A stretch of DNA of 5,394 nt, from positions 1-5,394 of the forward strand of contig CANGQE010000103.1 in assembly GCA_947455845.1 (NCBI GenBank). Reading direction: 5' to 3'. This DNA comes from Rickettsiales bacterium. GTDB taxonomy: Bacteria > Pseudomonadota > Alphaproteobacteria > Rickettsiales > UBA1997. The notes beneath the pieces are model-generated. The model was not told the origin of the DNA. It saw only the letters and a program-made list of their open reading frames with translations, and ran no database searches. Below are positions 1-5,394 of the stretch, piece after piece (position 1 is the first letter of the stretch; each line of letters opens with the position of its first letter). A program made the position numbers and the translations under genes.

Positions 1-703
1 AGCCACCGAAAGCTGCAACTTTTCCGAAAATTTCATCAACAGCCAAGGTTACACCAGGATGAAAATTGCGTCCGGTTTTGGTATCTTTGATAAAGTCTTG
101 ATCACCGGATTTTTTAGCCAGTTCCGAATCGCATTCAAACATTTGTAGGTTCAAGTCGTCACCACAAATGATTCCACCATCTTTTAAAAGTGGAATGGAG
201 TTTAAAATATCTTTTTTAACCGGTTCGTAAGTGTGATCAGCATCAACGAAAATCACTTCAAATTGTTCAGCTTTCAACATTGACAAAATATTGTCAGATT
301 GACCTTTTAGGTGCTGGCAAAGAATTGAAGCGGGTAGGGTGCCGATATTGTGTAAGAAAATATTGTAAGCGATGTCTGAGCCAAGCATTGCCTGCATGTT
401 TTTGTGAACATCAGCGCTATTTTTTTCTTCATCAAAAAAAGGTTTCCAAGCGTCAACGCAGGTAATTGTTCCCTGAGCATCATTGTGTTCTTGTAGGCCT
501 TGGGCGAAGGAAAGGGCGGATGCGCCAAGCCAAGAACCAATTTCCATCACGGAAATATTTTTCAAATTAGGGTTATTTTTTTTAAGATACCAAATTGTGC
601 CGATCATGAAGCAATGGCGCACTGGGGCGCTTAGGATGCCATAAGGAATGTCGAAGATTGGCTTTTTTGCAGAAATCGTGCTGAGAATATTCTGGTAAGA
701 CAT
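1..703 (-). CDS. Class I SAM-dependent methyltransferase, 3' end cut by window edge
   Basis: The frame is open from ATG at 703 to the left edge, giving 234 codons with no stop in the window. The product reads as a class I (Rossmann-fold) SAM-dependent methyltransferase, closest to the Methyltransf_24 / CmcI-TylF type found in sugar and antibiotic pathways. Motif I is EIGSWLGASA (residues 54-63). The end of the second strand is CVDAW (82-86). FVDADHTYE (152-160) and GGIICGDD (176-183) are the acidic, possibly metal-binding motifs typical of this group. A further conserved-looking block is HPGVTLAVDEIFG (215-227). It would transfer a methyl group from SAM to an unknown acceptor; the neighbours suggest a sugar, which is inference. 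There is no clear Shine-Dalgarno before the ATG. It lies 101 bases after the preceding gene, so it may be transcribed separately or by readthrough past the stem-loop. No signal peptide is seen, so it is probably cytoplasmic. Confidence 0.85.
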   Translation of the reverse strand, partial: MSYQNILSTISAKKPIFDIPYGILSAPVRHCFMIGTIWYLKKNNPNLKNISVMEIGSWLGASALSFAQGLQEHNDAQGTITCVDAWKPFFDEEKNSADVHKNMQAMLGSDIAYNIFLHNIGTLPASILCQHLKGQSDNILSMLKAEQFEVIFVDADHTYEPVKKDILNSIPLLKDGGIICGDDLNLQMFECDSELAKKSGDQDFIKDTKTGRNFHPGVTLAVDEIFGKVAAFGG

Positions 704-747
704 AAGTTAGGTTGAGTAATTTGTTTTAAGTAAATTTTATTGCCACC

Positions 748-789
748 GTAACAACTGGACGCCATCGTGAAGACTGGTCCAGTTGTTAC
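748..789. repeat. Perfect 13-bp inverted repeat (stem-loop) in the 704-804 gap
   Basis: The arms GTAACAACTGGAC (748-760) and GTCCAGTTGTTAC (777-789) are exact reverse complements around a 16-base loop. In the minus-strand transcript the hairpin begins 15 bases after the stop of the oxygenase gene and ends 44 bases before the methyltransferase ATG. No U-run follows on either strand, so it is not a textbook intrinsic terminator. It could act as an attenuating or mRNA-stabilising hairpin, a protein-binding palindrome, or a copy of a small intergenic repeat. Nothing else was recognised in the 101-base gap, and no convincing promoter was seen. Confidence 0.75.
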
Positions 790-804
790 TGTAATGACTA
801 TTGT

Positions 805-1698
805 TTAAGGAGTAATTTTGGAAAGATCAGAAGAAGTAAGATTATGGTAACATCCACCAGGGGCAAAGAGAATTTTCATTCTGCCGGCTCCTTGGTAAAT
901 TATTGGTAATTTTTCATAATCAGCAACCGAGATAATTCTAATATCCATCGAGATTCTGGTGTGATTTAACAATGGCTCGCCGCTGTGGAAACAGCGTGAA
1001 TCTAAGGCTAAAATTTCTCCTGCAGCAGTATCAACTGCTGGAGCAGATTTAGTACATTCAGCATTAAATTCTTTATTTTCGATAGCTTTTTTTACCATTG
1101 TTTCAAAATCGTAATTATGAGCTCGGTAGATTTTTAGAGAATCAGCTAAAGTCATTATCCGAAATCCATGTTTTTGCTCGCCGATTGGTGCGGTTAAATT
1201 GAGCCAAAAATTGATTTCTGCAGCCGGATGTCCGTAGCCAATATCAGTGTGATAGCGTGGATAATGATCAGAATTTTTAGCATCAGGGCAGTGGATGCGA
1301 ATAGTTGGAGTGGCTTGAAAATAAAAAGGAAATTCAAAATTTTTACTTAAAAATTCTTTTACAAAATCAAGATAAATCTGCGTAAATTCTTCATCATTTT
1401 CGTAAAAAAGTGCAGTGAGTTTATTAACTCCATCGTTGAAATTGTAATCTTTCATTTCTTGTGAGATGTGCAAATGTAAATCTTCCAGAGGAAAATTAAC
1501 TTCTTTGACTATGCCTTTGGCAACAAGTAAGTCGGCAATTTTATTACGAAATTTTTGGTAAAATTTTTCGCAAGAAATTTTAACCATTGATTGTTGAGGA
1601 AATAATTTTTCGAAAGGAGATTCTTTCTCGAACTCTTCGCGCATCAAGGTTGATTTCTCTAGTCGTGAAAGGTCGTTTATATTTTTTTTATTTGACAT
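805..1698 (-). CDS. StrG-like 2OG-Fe(II) oxygenase (sporadic carbohydrate cluster type)
   Basis: A 297-residue protein with the signature of non-haem iron, 2-oxoglutarate-dependent oxygenases. The iron-binding HxD is H150-T-D152, in RYHTDIGYGHPAAEINFWLN. The distal histidine is H238 in RCFHSGEP, and R248 in NHTRISMDIR is the likely 2-oxoglutarate-binding arginine. The pattern HTDxxYGHPxxEINFWLxLT resembles StrG of streptomycin clusters and, from memory, the NCBI family named 'sporadic carbohydrate cluster 2OG-Fe(II) oxygenase'. It would hydroxylate or oxidise a sugar or glycan; the substrate is unknown. The ATG at 1698 is chosen because it gives a 22-base overlap with the upstream glycosyltransferase, as expected for coupled genes. 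A TTG at 1746 would add 16 residues (70-base overlap), and an ATG at 1644 would remove 18 and lie after the upstream stop. No clear Shine-Dalgarno precedes 1698, so the start is uncertain. The gene ends with TAA at 807-805. Confidence 0.85.
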   Translation of the reverse strand: MSNKKNINDLSRLEKSTLMREEFEKESPFEKLFPQQSMVKISCEKFYQKFRNKIADLLVAKGIVKEVNFPLEDLHLHISQEMKDYNFNDGVNKLTALFYENDEEFTQIYLDFVKEFLSKNFEFPFYFQATPTIRIHCPDAKNSDHYPRYHTDIGYGHPAAEINFWLNLTAPIGEQKHGFRIMTLADSLKIYRAHNYDFETMVKKAIENKEFNAECTKSAPAVDTAAGEILALDSRCFHSGEPLLNHTRISMDIRIISVADYEKLPIIYQGAGRMKILFAPGGCYHNLTSSDLSKITP

Positions 1699-2945
1699 TT
1701 TTTTTTGTGAATTCTGCGTTTGGCAAGTCGATAATATTTTTCGCAAAAAGTGATTTTAAGTAGTAGGATTCTGCAGAGTTTTAAAGTTACAATTAGTGCT
1801 TTAGTGGTAGTCCGAATTATTTTTAAATCGTATTTCTGAAGTAATTTTGGTTGCTGAATTTTTACAAATTCTTTGTAACCAAAATCACCATATTTTCGGA
1901 TGCGGTAATAGGTGTAAATTGCATTGACTATGTTTTTTCTAAAAACCTCTTCTCCGCCGCCAGCGTAGAAAGGGTAATTAATTTTTCTGAAATTTCTGAT
2001 TAAAAAAACCTGCAATTTATTGATCTTGTAACTAATTTTATAAATCAAATTTTCTTGGTAAAAAAAATCTATTCTTTTTTCTTCTTCATTATTTTTAAAA
2101 CTTATTTCTGAAACTTTTTTTTGACCAAAAACAGGTGGTCTGCGATTGGGAAGAAAGTTACTAGTAATATTTCTTTCGTCATTAGATTCATGCAAAATAA
2201 TGCCAGTTTGCAACATAGCTGCAGCGTAATTGGCCTTTTCTTGTGCCGCATGAGAAGAAGTTTCTTCAAACCATAAATCGACATTATCTTTGATCCTTTG
2301 TCTTGCTTTCAAACCTACAAGACCTGCGCTGGCCCCCTCTCCGTCAAATTCAATAAAACTATCAGCCACATCTCTAATATATTGAATGTGATCAAACTTT
2401 CTTGAATTGGTGAGATAAAATGAAACTAATTGCTGCCAACTATCCGGTCCGGTACAAGGGCACCACTGACCAACAATATCCATCCATTTTTTTGTATAAA
2501 TTGCCAAGCTATCAGGCGCGAACATGCATTCCCATGAGTCTGAGTAATTGCGGAATCGGTAGCGGGAAAGCCTAATGCGAAAAATATCATCTTCGTAATA
2601 GCTAATATATTCTTTTAAAATTTTATCCCACTGCTGGGTTTTAAAGCGGAATTCATCGCTAAAAAGAGTAACAAAATATGAGGTGCTGTCAGTGAGTTTT
2701 AAAATTTCGTTGTAGGGTTTCCAAACGTCCTTAAAGGATTTAATGAGATTAGTTTGTAAGAATTTTATCTTTACAGATGAGGTTCTTTGAAGGCTTTCTA
2801 AGGCTTTCTTACATTCATCATCACCATCATCAATATTGACAATAACCTCAATTTCTGCGGGCTGTGATGCAGTATCTTCAATATTCTTGACTAGATCTTT
2901 AAGATTTTGCGGACGATTGCTATTTAGGTGAATTGATAAAAGCAT
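1677..2945 (-). CDS. Family 2-type glycosyltransferase with basic C-terminal extension
   Basis: A 422-residue protein. The N-terminus looks like a GT-A fold family 2 glycosyltransferase: the first strand is LLSIHLNSNRPQNLKDLV (2-19), followed by EIEVIVNIDDGDDECKKAL (31-49), where the acidic cluster D39-D43 would bind the nucleotide. FVTLFSDEF (91-99) fits the usual place of the metal-binding DxD-like motif, and Q105-W106-D107 follows as in many relatives. CPCTGPDSWQQL (162-173) may belong to the acceptor or catalytic region. It would transfer a sugar from a nucleotide donor in the cytoplasm or at the inner membrane; donor and acceptor are unknown. Residues from about 280 to 422 match nothing I recognise. 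They are rich in Lys, Arg, Tyr and Phe and end with a hydrophobic stretch (about 383-401) and a lysine-rich tail, which could favour membrane association. The ATG lies 3 bases after the stop of the upstream oxygenase with no clear Shine-Dalgarno, so translational coupling is likely. The second half is very AT-rich. Confidence 0.8.
   Translation of the reverse strand: MLLSIHLNSNRPQNLKDLVKNIEDTASQPAEIEVIVNIDDGDDECKKALESLQRTSSVKIKFLQTNLIKSFKDVWKPYNEILKLTDSTSYFVTLFSDEFRFKTQQWDKILKEYISYYEDDIFRIRLSRYRFRNYSDSWECMFAPDSLAIYTKKWMDIVGQWCPCTGPDSWQQLVSFYLTNSRKFDHIQYIRDVADSFIEFDGEGASAGLVGLKARQRIKDNVDLWFEETSSHAAQEKANYAAAMLQTGIILHESNDERNITSNFLPNRRPPVFGQKKVSEISFKNNEEEKRIDFFYQENLIYKISYKINKLQVFLIRNFRKINYPFYAGGGEEVFRKNIVNAIYTYYRIRKYGDFGYKEFVKIQQPKLLQKYDLKIIRTTTKALIVTLKLCRILLLKITFCEKYYRLAKRRIHKKKCQIKKI
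1682..1706 (-). other. Adenine tracts (9 A and 8 A on minus strand) in the gene overlap
   Basis: On the minus strand a run of nine A (1706-1698) ends with the A of the oxygenase ATG, and a run of eight A (1689-1682) follows inside both frames. The first run covers three Lys codons of the glycosyltransferase tail. One extra A, or a -1 ribosomal slip on A-AAA-AAA, would move the glycosyltransferase frame directly into the oxygenase frame at its ATG. The tracts are plainly visible; any regulatory role is speculative, because oligo-A runs are common in this AT-rich DNA. Confidence 0.4.
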
Positions 2946-2948
2946 TAT

Positions 2949-3563
2949 TTAGCCGTTAAATGAAACAATTGAAAAGCGCGGCTCTTTAGCAAAGCTGCTT
3001 ACGGCACTTACAAAATGAGGAAACTTAAACTTTTTGTGATCCAGCAAAACCGCCCTATTAAATTTCGGAAAAATGGTGTTAATGTCGTTAGCATCACCAT
3101 CAAAAGAGGTGACGTGAAGCAAGCCACCCCAATCCCAAATCCATTTTTTATTTAAGTAATAAACGCATCCAATTGAACCGGCGTAATCGTCGATGTGGGC
3201 GCGGTAGAAGTCGCCTTGGTTTAGATTGTAGCAGCGAATGTCGAAGGCTTTTAAATCGGTTTGGGAATATTTTTTTAATTCGGGTATGAAGTAGTTTGTG
3301 TAAATTTCGTTCACTACTTCCGACTTTTCCAAATCGCGTGAGCGCCCGAAGCGCGCCATGTAAGACTCATCACCTTTGGGTAAAAATTCTGACTTGGTAG
3401 CGAAGACATGTTGGTAATGTCTTTCGCGAGTTTGGTCGATTATTTCCCATTCTTTCTGGGCAACGTACAAAGCATTAAGTCTGTTGGCTTCTGCTTCTGG
3501 CAAAAAATCGTCAATTACCACGTAGCCTTTTTCCTGATATTCCTGAAACAATTTATCTGACAT
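2949..3563 (-). CDS. Prolyl 4-hydroxylase-like 2OG-Fe(II) oxygenase
   Basis: A 204-residue protein, about the usual length for small bacterial members of the 2OG-Fe(II) oxygenase superfamily. An N-terminal helical part with GYVVIDDFLPEAEANRLN (13-30) is typical of the P4H/phytanoyl-type lead-in. The core has CYNLNQGDFYRAHIDDY (111-127), giving the iron ligands H123 and D125. WDWGGLLHV (143-151) is the usual WxGGxL strand. H183 in PHFVSAV is the third iron ligand, and R196 in EPRFSIVSF is the 2-oxoglutarate anchor, so all catalytic residues are present. It would hydroxylate a carbon on a sugar, lipid or protein; its location between a sugar epimerase and a glycosyltransferase favours a glycan-related substrate, which is inference. 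It is clearly different from the other oxygenase in this window. A good ribosome-binding site precedes the ATG. The gene sits 13 bases after the epimerase stop and 3 bases before the glycosyltransferase ATG. Confidence 0.85.
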   Translation of the reverse strand: MSDKLFQEYQEKGYVVIDDFLPEAEANRLNALYVAQKEWEIIDQTRERHYQHVFATKSEFLPKGDESYMARFGRSRDLEKSEVVNEIYTNYFIPELKKYSQTDLKAFDIRCYNLNQGDFYRAHIDDYAGSIGCVYYLNKKWIWDWGGLLHVTSFDGDANDINTIFPKFNRAVLLDHKKFKFPHFVSAVSSFAKEPRFSIVSFNG

Positions 3564-3568
3564 TTATT

Positions 3569-3572
3569 CTCC
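3569..3572 (-). promoter_or_regulatory. Shine-Dalgarno GGAG for the P4H-like oxygenase
   Basis: On the minus strand CCGGAGAATAAATG places GGAG five bases before the ATG at 3563. It lies in the 13-base gap after the epimerase stop and is the only strong ribosome-binding site seen among the genes here. This oxygenase can therefore start independently, while its neighbours appear to rely on coupling or weak sites. Confidence 0.7.
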
Positions 3573-3576
3573 GGAT

Positions 3577-4575
3577 TTAGCTGTTTGATGTTTTTTCAGT
3601 AAAAGCATTGTAGCGGTTATTAACTTGGTCTTTGTTGTTTAAATACCACTCAATAGTTTCCTTAATTCCATCTTCCAAAGAAACTTCGCATTCAAAGCCG
3701 TAAGATTTAGCGCGGGTCATATCCATTAGGCGTTTCTTGTCGCCGGCTGGTTTTTCTGAATCCCAAACAATTGGAACGGCACCCGTAGGCACGTTTCTAG
3801 CAACTGCTTCAGCAACTTCTTTAATTGTAACACCAGTGCCACTTCCCAAGTTGATTGGCTCATTAATGCCTTTTTCAACTGCAAGCATCATGCCGCGAGC
3901 AACGTCTTTTGAGTGAATGAAATCACGGATTGGTGAGCCATCGCCCCAAACTGTAAGTGGATTTTCGCCACTAGTAGCGCGGTTAATTAATGATGGAATT
4001 ACCATTGCATTAGCAGGGTCGAAATTGTCGAAAGGCCCGTAAACATTGGCAGGGCGGACGATTGAGATTTTATCCCAACCGTGTTCAATTTTGTAAGCTT
4101 CGGCTTGTAACTCAGACAAACGTTTGGCCCAACCGGCGAAACGGTCATTTGGAGATGGGAAAGTTTTCCAAACATCATCTTCAAAAAAAACTTCAGCCGG
4201 TGAGTAAACACCAACTGATGAAGTAAATAAAAATCTTTCCACACCGCTTCTGCGGGCGGCTTCCATCATGTTGAAACTAAACATTACGGTTGGAACCATG
4301 AAGCTGGCCGGTTTTTCAGCGCACATTTTTGGCGAGCCTTTAATGCCAGCAAGTTGGAAAACAATTTCTTGGCCCTTGCAAACTTCTAAACAAGAAGAAA
4401 GTTCACGTAGATCAACTTTTACAAATTTAATTCCTTTTGGAGCGCGTGAAGGTTCATCAAGAGATGCGATTGTAACGTCAGCTCCGGCCTTTACTAGAAG
4501 ATCAACTAGTGGACGCCCGATTAGACCAGTTCCGCCCGTTACTAAAACTTTTTTACCTTTGTAAAAGTTAGTCAT
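3577..4575 (-). CDS. Extended SDR NAD(P)-dependent sugar-nucleotide epimerase/dehydratase
   Basis: A 332-residue protein of the usual length for the extended short-chain dehydrogenase/reductase family acting on nucleotide sugars. The dinucleotide-binding motif is GGTGLIG (14-20), followed by VDLRE (54-58), QLAG (74-77), FTSSVGVY (117-124) with the candidate catalytic Ser, VRPANVYGPFDNFDP (173-187), and RDFIHSKDVARG (217-228) with INLGSGTG (241-248) in the substrate domain. It probably epimerises, dehydrates or reduces an NDP-sugar in the cytoplasm to supply the neighbouring glycosyltransferase; the substrate cannot be assigned. The YxxxK motif is unusual: at 146-151 the sequence is FAGWAK, so Lys151 is kept but the residue four before it is Ala147, with Phe at 146 and no Tyr. 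The ATG overlaps the stop of the upstream Nudix gene (ATGA), indicating coupling, and there is no separate Shine-Dalgarno. This gene is visibly richer in G+C than the genes downstream. Confidence 0.9.
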   Translation of the reverse strand: MTNFYKGKKVLVTGGTGLIGRPLVDLLVKAGADVTIASLDEPSRAPKGIKFVKVDLRELSSCLEVCKGQEIVFQLAGIKGSPKMCAEKPASFMVPTVMFSFNMMEAARRSGVERFLFTSSVGVYSPAEVFFEDDVWKTFPSPNDRFAGWAKRLSELQAEAYKIEHGWDKISIVRPANVYGPFDNFDPANAMVIPSLINRATSGENPLTVWGDGSPIRDFIHSKDVARGMMLAVEKGINEPINLGSGTGVTIKEVAEAVARNVPTGAVPIVWDSEKPAGDKKRLMDMTRAKSYGFECEVSLEDGIKETIEWYLNNKDQVNNRYNAFTEKTSNS

Positions 4576-5394
4576 TTTATGTTTTTAATTAAATTATTTA
4601 GAGCTGTGAAGTCAGCTTTTGAGGAGAGGTTTCTTGATGCGAGAAATTCAGAAATTACAATATTGGTTTTGTAAAGCTTGTTGCTATTTTTTCCAGTAAG
4701 ATTTTCACCTATTTGCATTTCGCCGAATTGCCAAGAGAGGAAGGTGGTAATTTCATTGAGATCGTGGTCGTGAATAGATCCTGAAACAAGTTCAGGATGA
4801 CAGCGCGGGAGGTGTTGACACTCACTGTCATCACTACCACCATCTTCATCCTGAACTTGTTTCAAGATCTGTAACGCTCTCAACCTTTCAAGTAAAAACC
4901 CCTGCAGATTCTGCGGTGTATTAAACCTCGCAATCTCTTGTCCATTAAACGGATTCTTAAACTTAGAAAGTCTCTTAATCTCTCCACAAATCAACTCAAA
5001 CAAAGCTTCTTCAATCAATGTCACCGTGTAAAGATTAACTTGCTTTTCGCAGGCAAAATAATTTTTTTGTTCCGCAGCAAAATTAATTTCATCAATCGCG
5101 ATCCATTTCAACTCTTCTGTTTCATGGTCGGGCGTAGTTTCTGGGGCTTCATCCAAAACTCCCAACATCGCGCAAAACTTTCCATCAATATTAGTAAGGC
5201 GGTCGCGCTCAGCACCAATCATCAAAGTATGATTGAACTTAAAATCTAAAATTATTTTTTGAGGAAATTGATCCAGATCAACTCCCGTCTCTTCCAAAAC
5301 CTCACGCTGCCAAGCTGATTGCCAATTGGCATCAATTTCTTGTGGCCATTTTAGACCGTGTTTTTTGAAGGATTTTTCTAATTTTTTTGGATCA
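4572..5394 (-). CDS. Nudix-fold protein with in-frame palindromic repeat, 5' end cut
   Basis: The frame is open to the right edge, with 273 codons in the window, and stops with TGA at 4574-4572. Residues 30-38 (REVLEETGV) match the core of the Nudix box, REUxEExGU, which supplies the metal-binding glutamates. The box continues upstream of the TTG at 5297 into the window edge, so that TTG is not the start. The first half of the box is degenerate: the expected Gly and Glu positions hold Trp16 and Ala22, within KWPQEIDANWQSAW. ETEELKWIAIDEINF (91-105) is the usual late Nudix strand. Members cleave nucleoside diphosphates linked to other groups, such as NDP-sugars, Ap4A or dNTPs; the substrate here is unknown. 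Residues 125-175 and 208-273 form an extension I do not recognise, interrupted at about 176-207 by residues encoded by a palindromic repeat. The gene overlaps the epimerase by 4 bases, suggesting a shared operon. It may still be active, since the repeat lies outside the catalytic domain. Confidence 0.75.
   Translation of the reverse strand, partial: DPKKLEKSFKKHGLKWPQEIDANWQSAWQREVLEETGVDLDQFPQKIILDFKFNHTLMIGAERDRLTNIDGKFCAMLGVLDEAPETTPDHETEELKWIAIDEINFAAEQKNYFACEKQVNLYTVTLIEEALFELICGEIKRLSKFKNPFNGQEIARFNTPQNLQGFLLERLRALQILKQVQDEDGGSDDSECQHLPRCHPELVSGSIHDHDLNEITTFLSWQFGEMQIGENLTGKNSNKLYKTNIVISEFLASRNLSSKADFTALNNLIKNIK
4777..4869. repeat. Palindromic repeat element inserted in frame in the Nudix gene
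   Basis: The arms 4777-4800 and 4846-4869 are inverted copies of 24 bases with one mismatch, around a 45-base centre. The centre holds its own small inverted repeat, TGACA/TGTCA (4816-4820 and 4826-4830). The element spans 93 bases, exactly 31 codons, and has no stop in the gene frame. It encodes ILKQVQDEDGG at one end and CHPELVSGSI at the other. From memory, these peptides are the translated signature of a dispersed palindromic repeat of Alphaproteobacteria, often seen in over-predicted ORFs. Insertion inside a real gene parallels the Rickettsia palindromic elements described inside rickettsial proteins; whether it is the same family is not established here. Confidence 0.85.

Noticed and set aside
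280..465. Plus-strand open frame of 61 codons
   Set aside because: It lies antisense inside the methyltransferase gene, whose motifs are clear; the product is Cys/Arg-rich and resembles nothing known.
748..789. Stem-loop as a Rho-independent terminator
   Set aside because: No run of U follows the stem on either strand, so it is kept only as an inverted repeat.
1744..1746. TTG as the start of the StrG-like oxygenase
   Set aside because: It would overlap the glycosyltransferase by 70 bases; the ATG at 1698 gives a more usual overlap.
2102..2284. Minus-strand open frame of 60 codons
   Set aside because: It is in another frame of the glycosyltransferase gene and has no independent support; the same applies to minus-strand frames at 307-540 and 3999-4244.
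2790..2809. Tandem 10-base repeat AAGGCTTTCT
   Set aside because: It has only two copies inside coding sequence, with a unit length not divisible by three; probably chance.
4268..4564. Plus-strand open frame of 98 codons
   Set aside because: It is antisense to the N-terminal NAD-binding part of the epimerase, which is certain; this is a shadow frame.
4938..5249. Plus-strand open frame of 103 codons
   Set aside because: It is antisense to the Nudix gene, with no recognisable motif and no ribosome-binding site considered convincing.
5295..5297. TTG as the start of the Nudix gene
   Set aside because: The frame stays open upstream to the window edge, and starting here would cut through the Nudix box, losing Arg30 and Glu31.

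Overview
The window is a tightly packed stretch of six genes, all on the minus strand, reading from the right edge to the left edge. The DNA is AT-rich. A palindromic repeat near the right end encodes the peptide CHPELVSGSI. From memory, that peptide recurs as a translated dispersed repeat in Alphaproteobacteria (rickettsias, sphingomonads, Caulobacter relatives). The best guess is therefore an AT-rich alphaproteobacterium, possibly a host-associated or Rickettsiales-like lineage. This rests on one repeat and general composition, so it is an inference.

Layout in transcription order: (1) a Nudix-fold protein at 5394-4572, cut by the right edge, carrying the palindromic element in frame; (2) an extended SDR sugar-nucleotide epimerase/dehydratase at 4575-3577, overlapping gene 1 by 4 bases (ATGA); (3) a prolyl-hydroxylase-like 2OG-Fe(II) oxygenase at 3563-2949; (4) a family-2-type glycosyltransferase at 2945-1677; (5) a second, unrelated 2OG-Fe(II) oxygenase of the StrG / 'sporadic carbohydrate cluster' type at 1698-805, overlapping gene 4 by 22 bases; (6) after a 101-base gap with a strong stem-loop, a class I SAM-dependent methyltransferase starting at 703 and cut by the left edge. 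No RNA gene, CRISPR array, transposase or plus-strand gene was found.

Together the genes look like part of a surface-polysaccharide (LPS O-antigen, capsule or glycolipid) locus. The SDR would make or modify a nucleotide sugar, the glycosyltransferase would add a sugar, and the two oxygenases and the methyltransferase would decorate the product. Genes 1-5 are spaced like one operon with translational coupling. The exact sugar and the order of reactions cannot be read from the sequence.

Points worth a second look: the in-frame repeat insertion in the Nudix gene, the missing canonical catalytic tyrosine in the SDR, a degenerate Nudix box, an A-tract at the glycosyltransferase/oxygenase overlap where a one-base slip would fuse the two proteins, and the pairing of two unrelated oxygenases around one glycosyltransferase.
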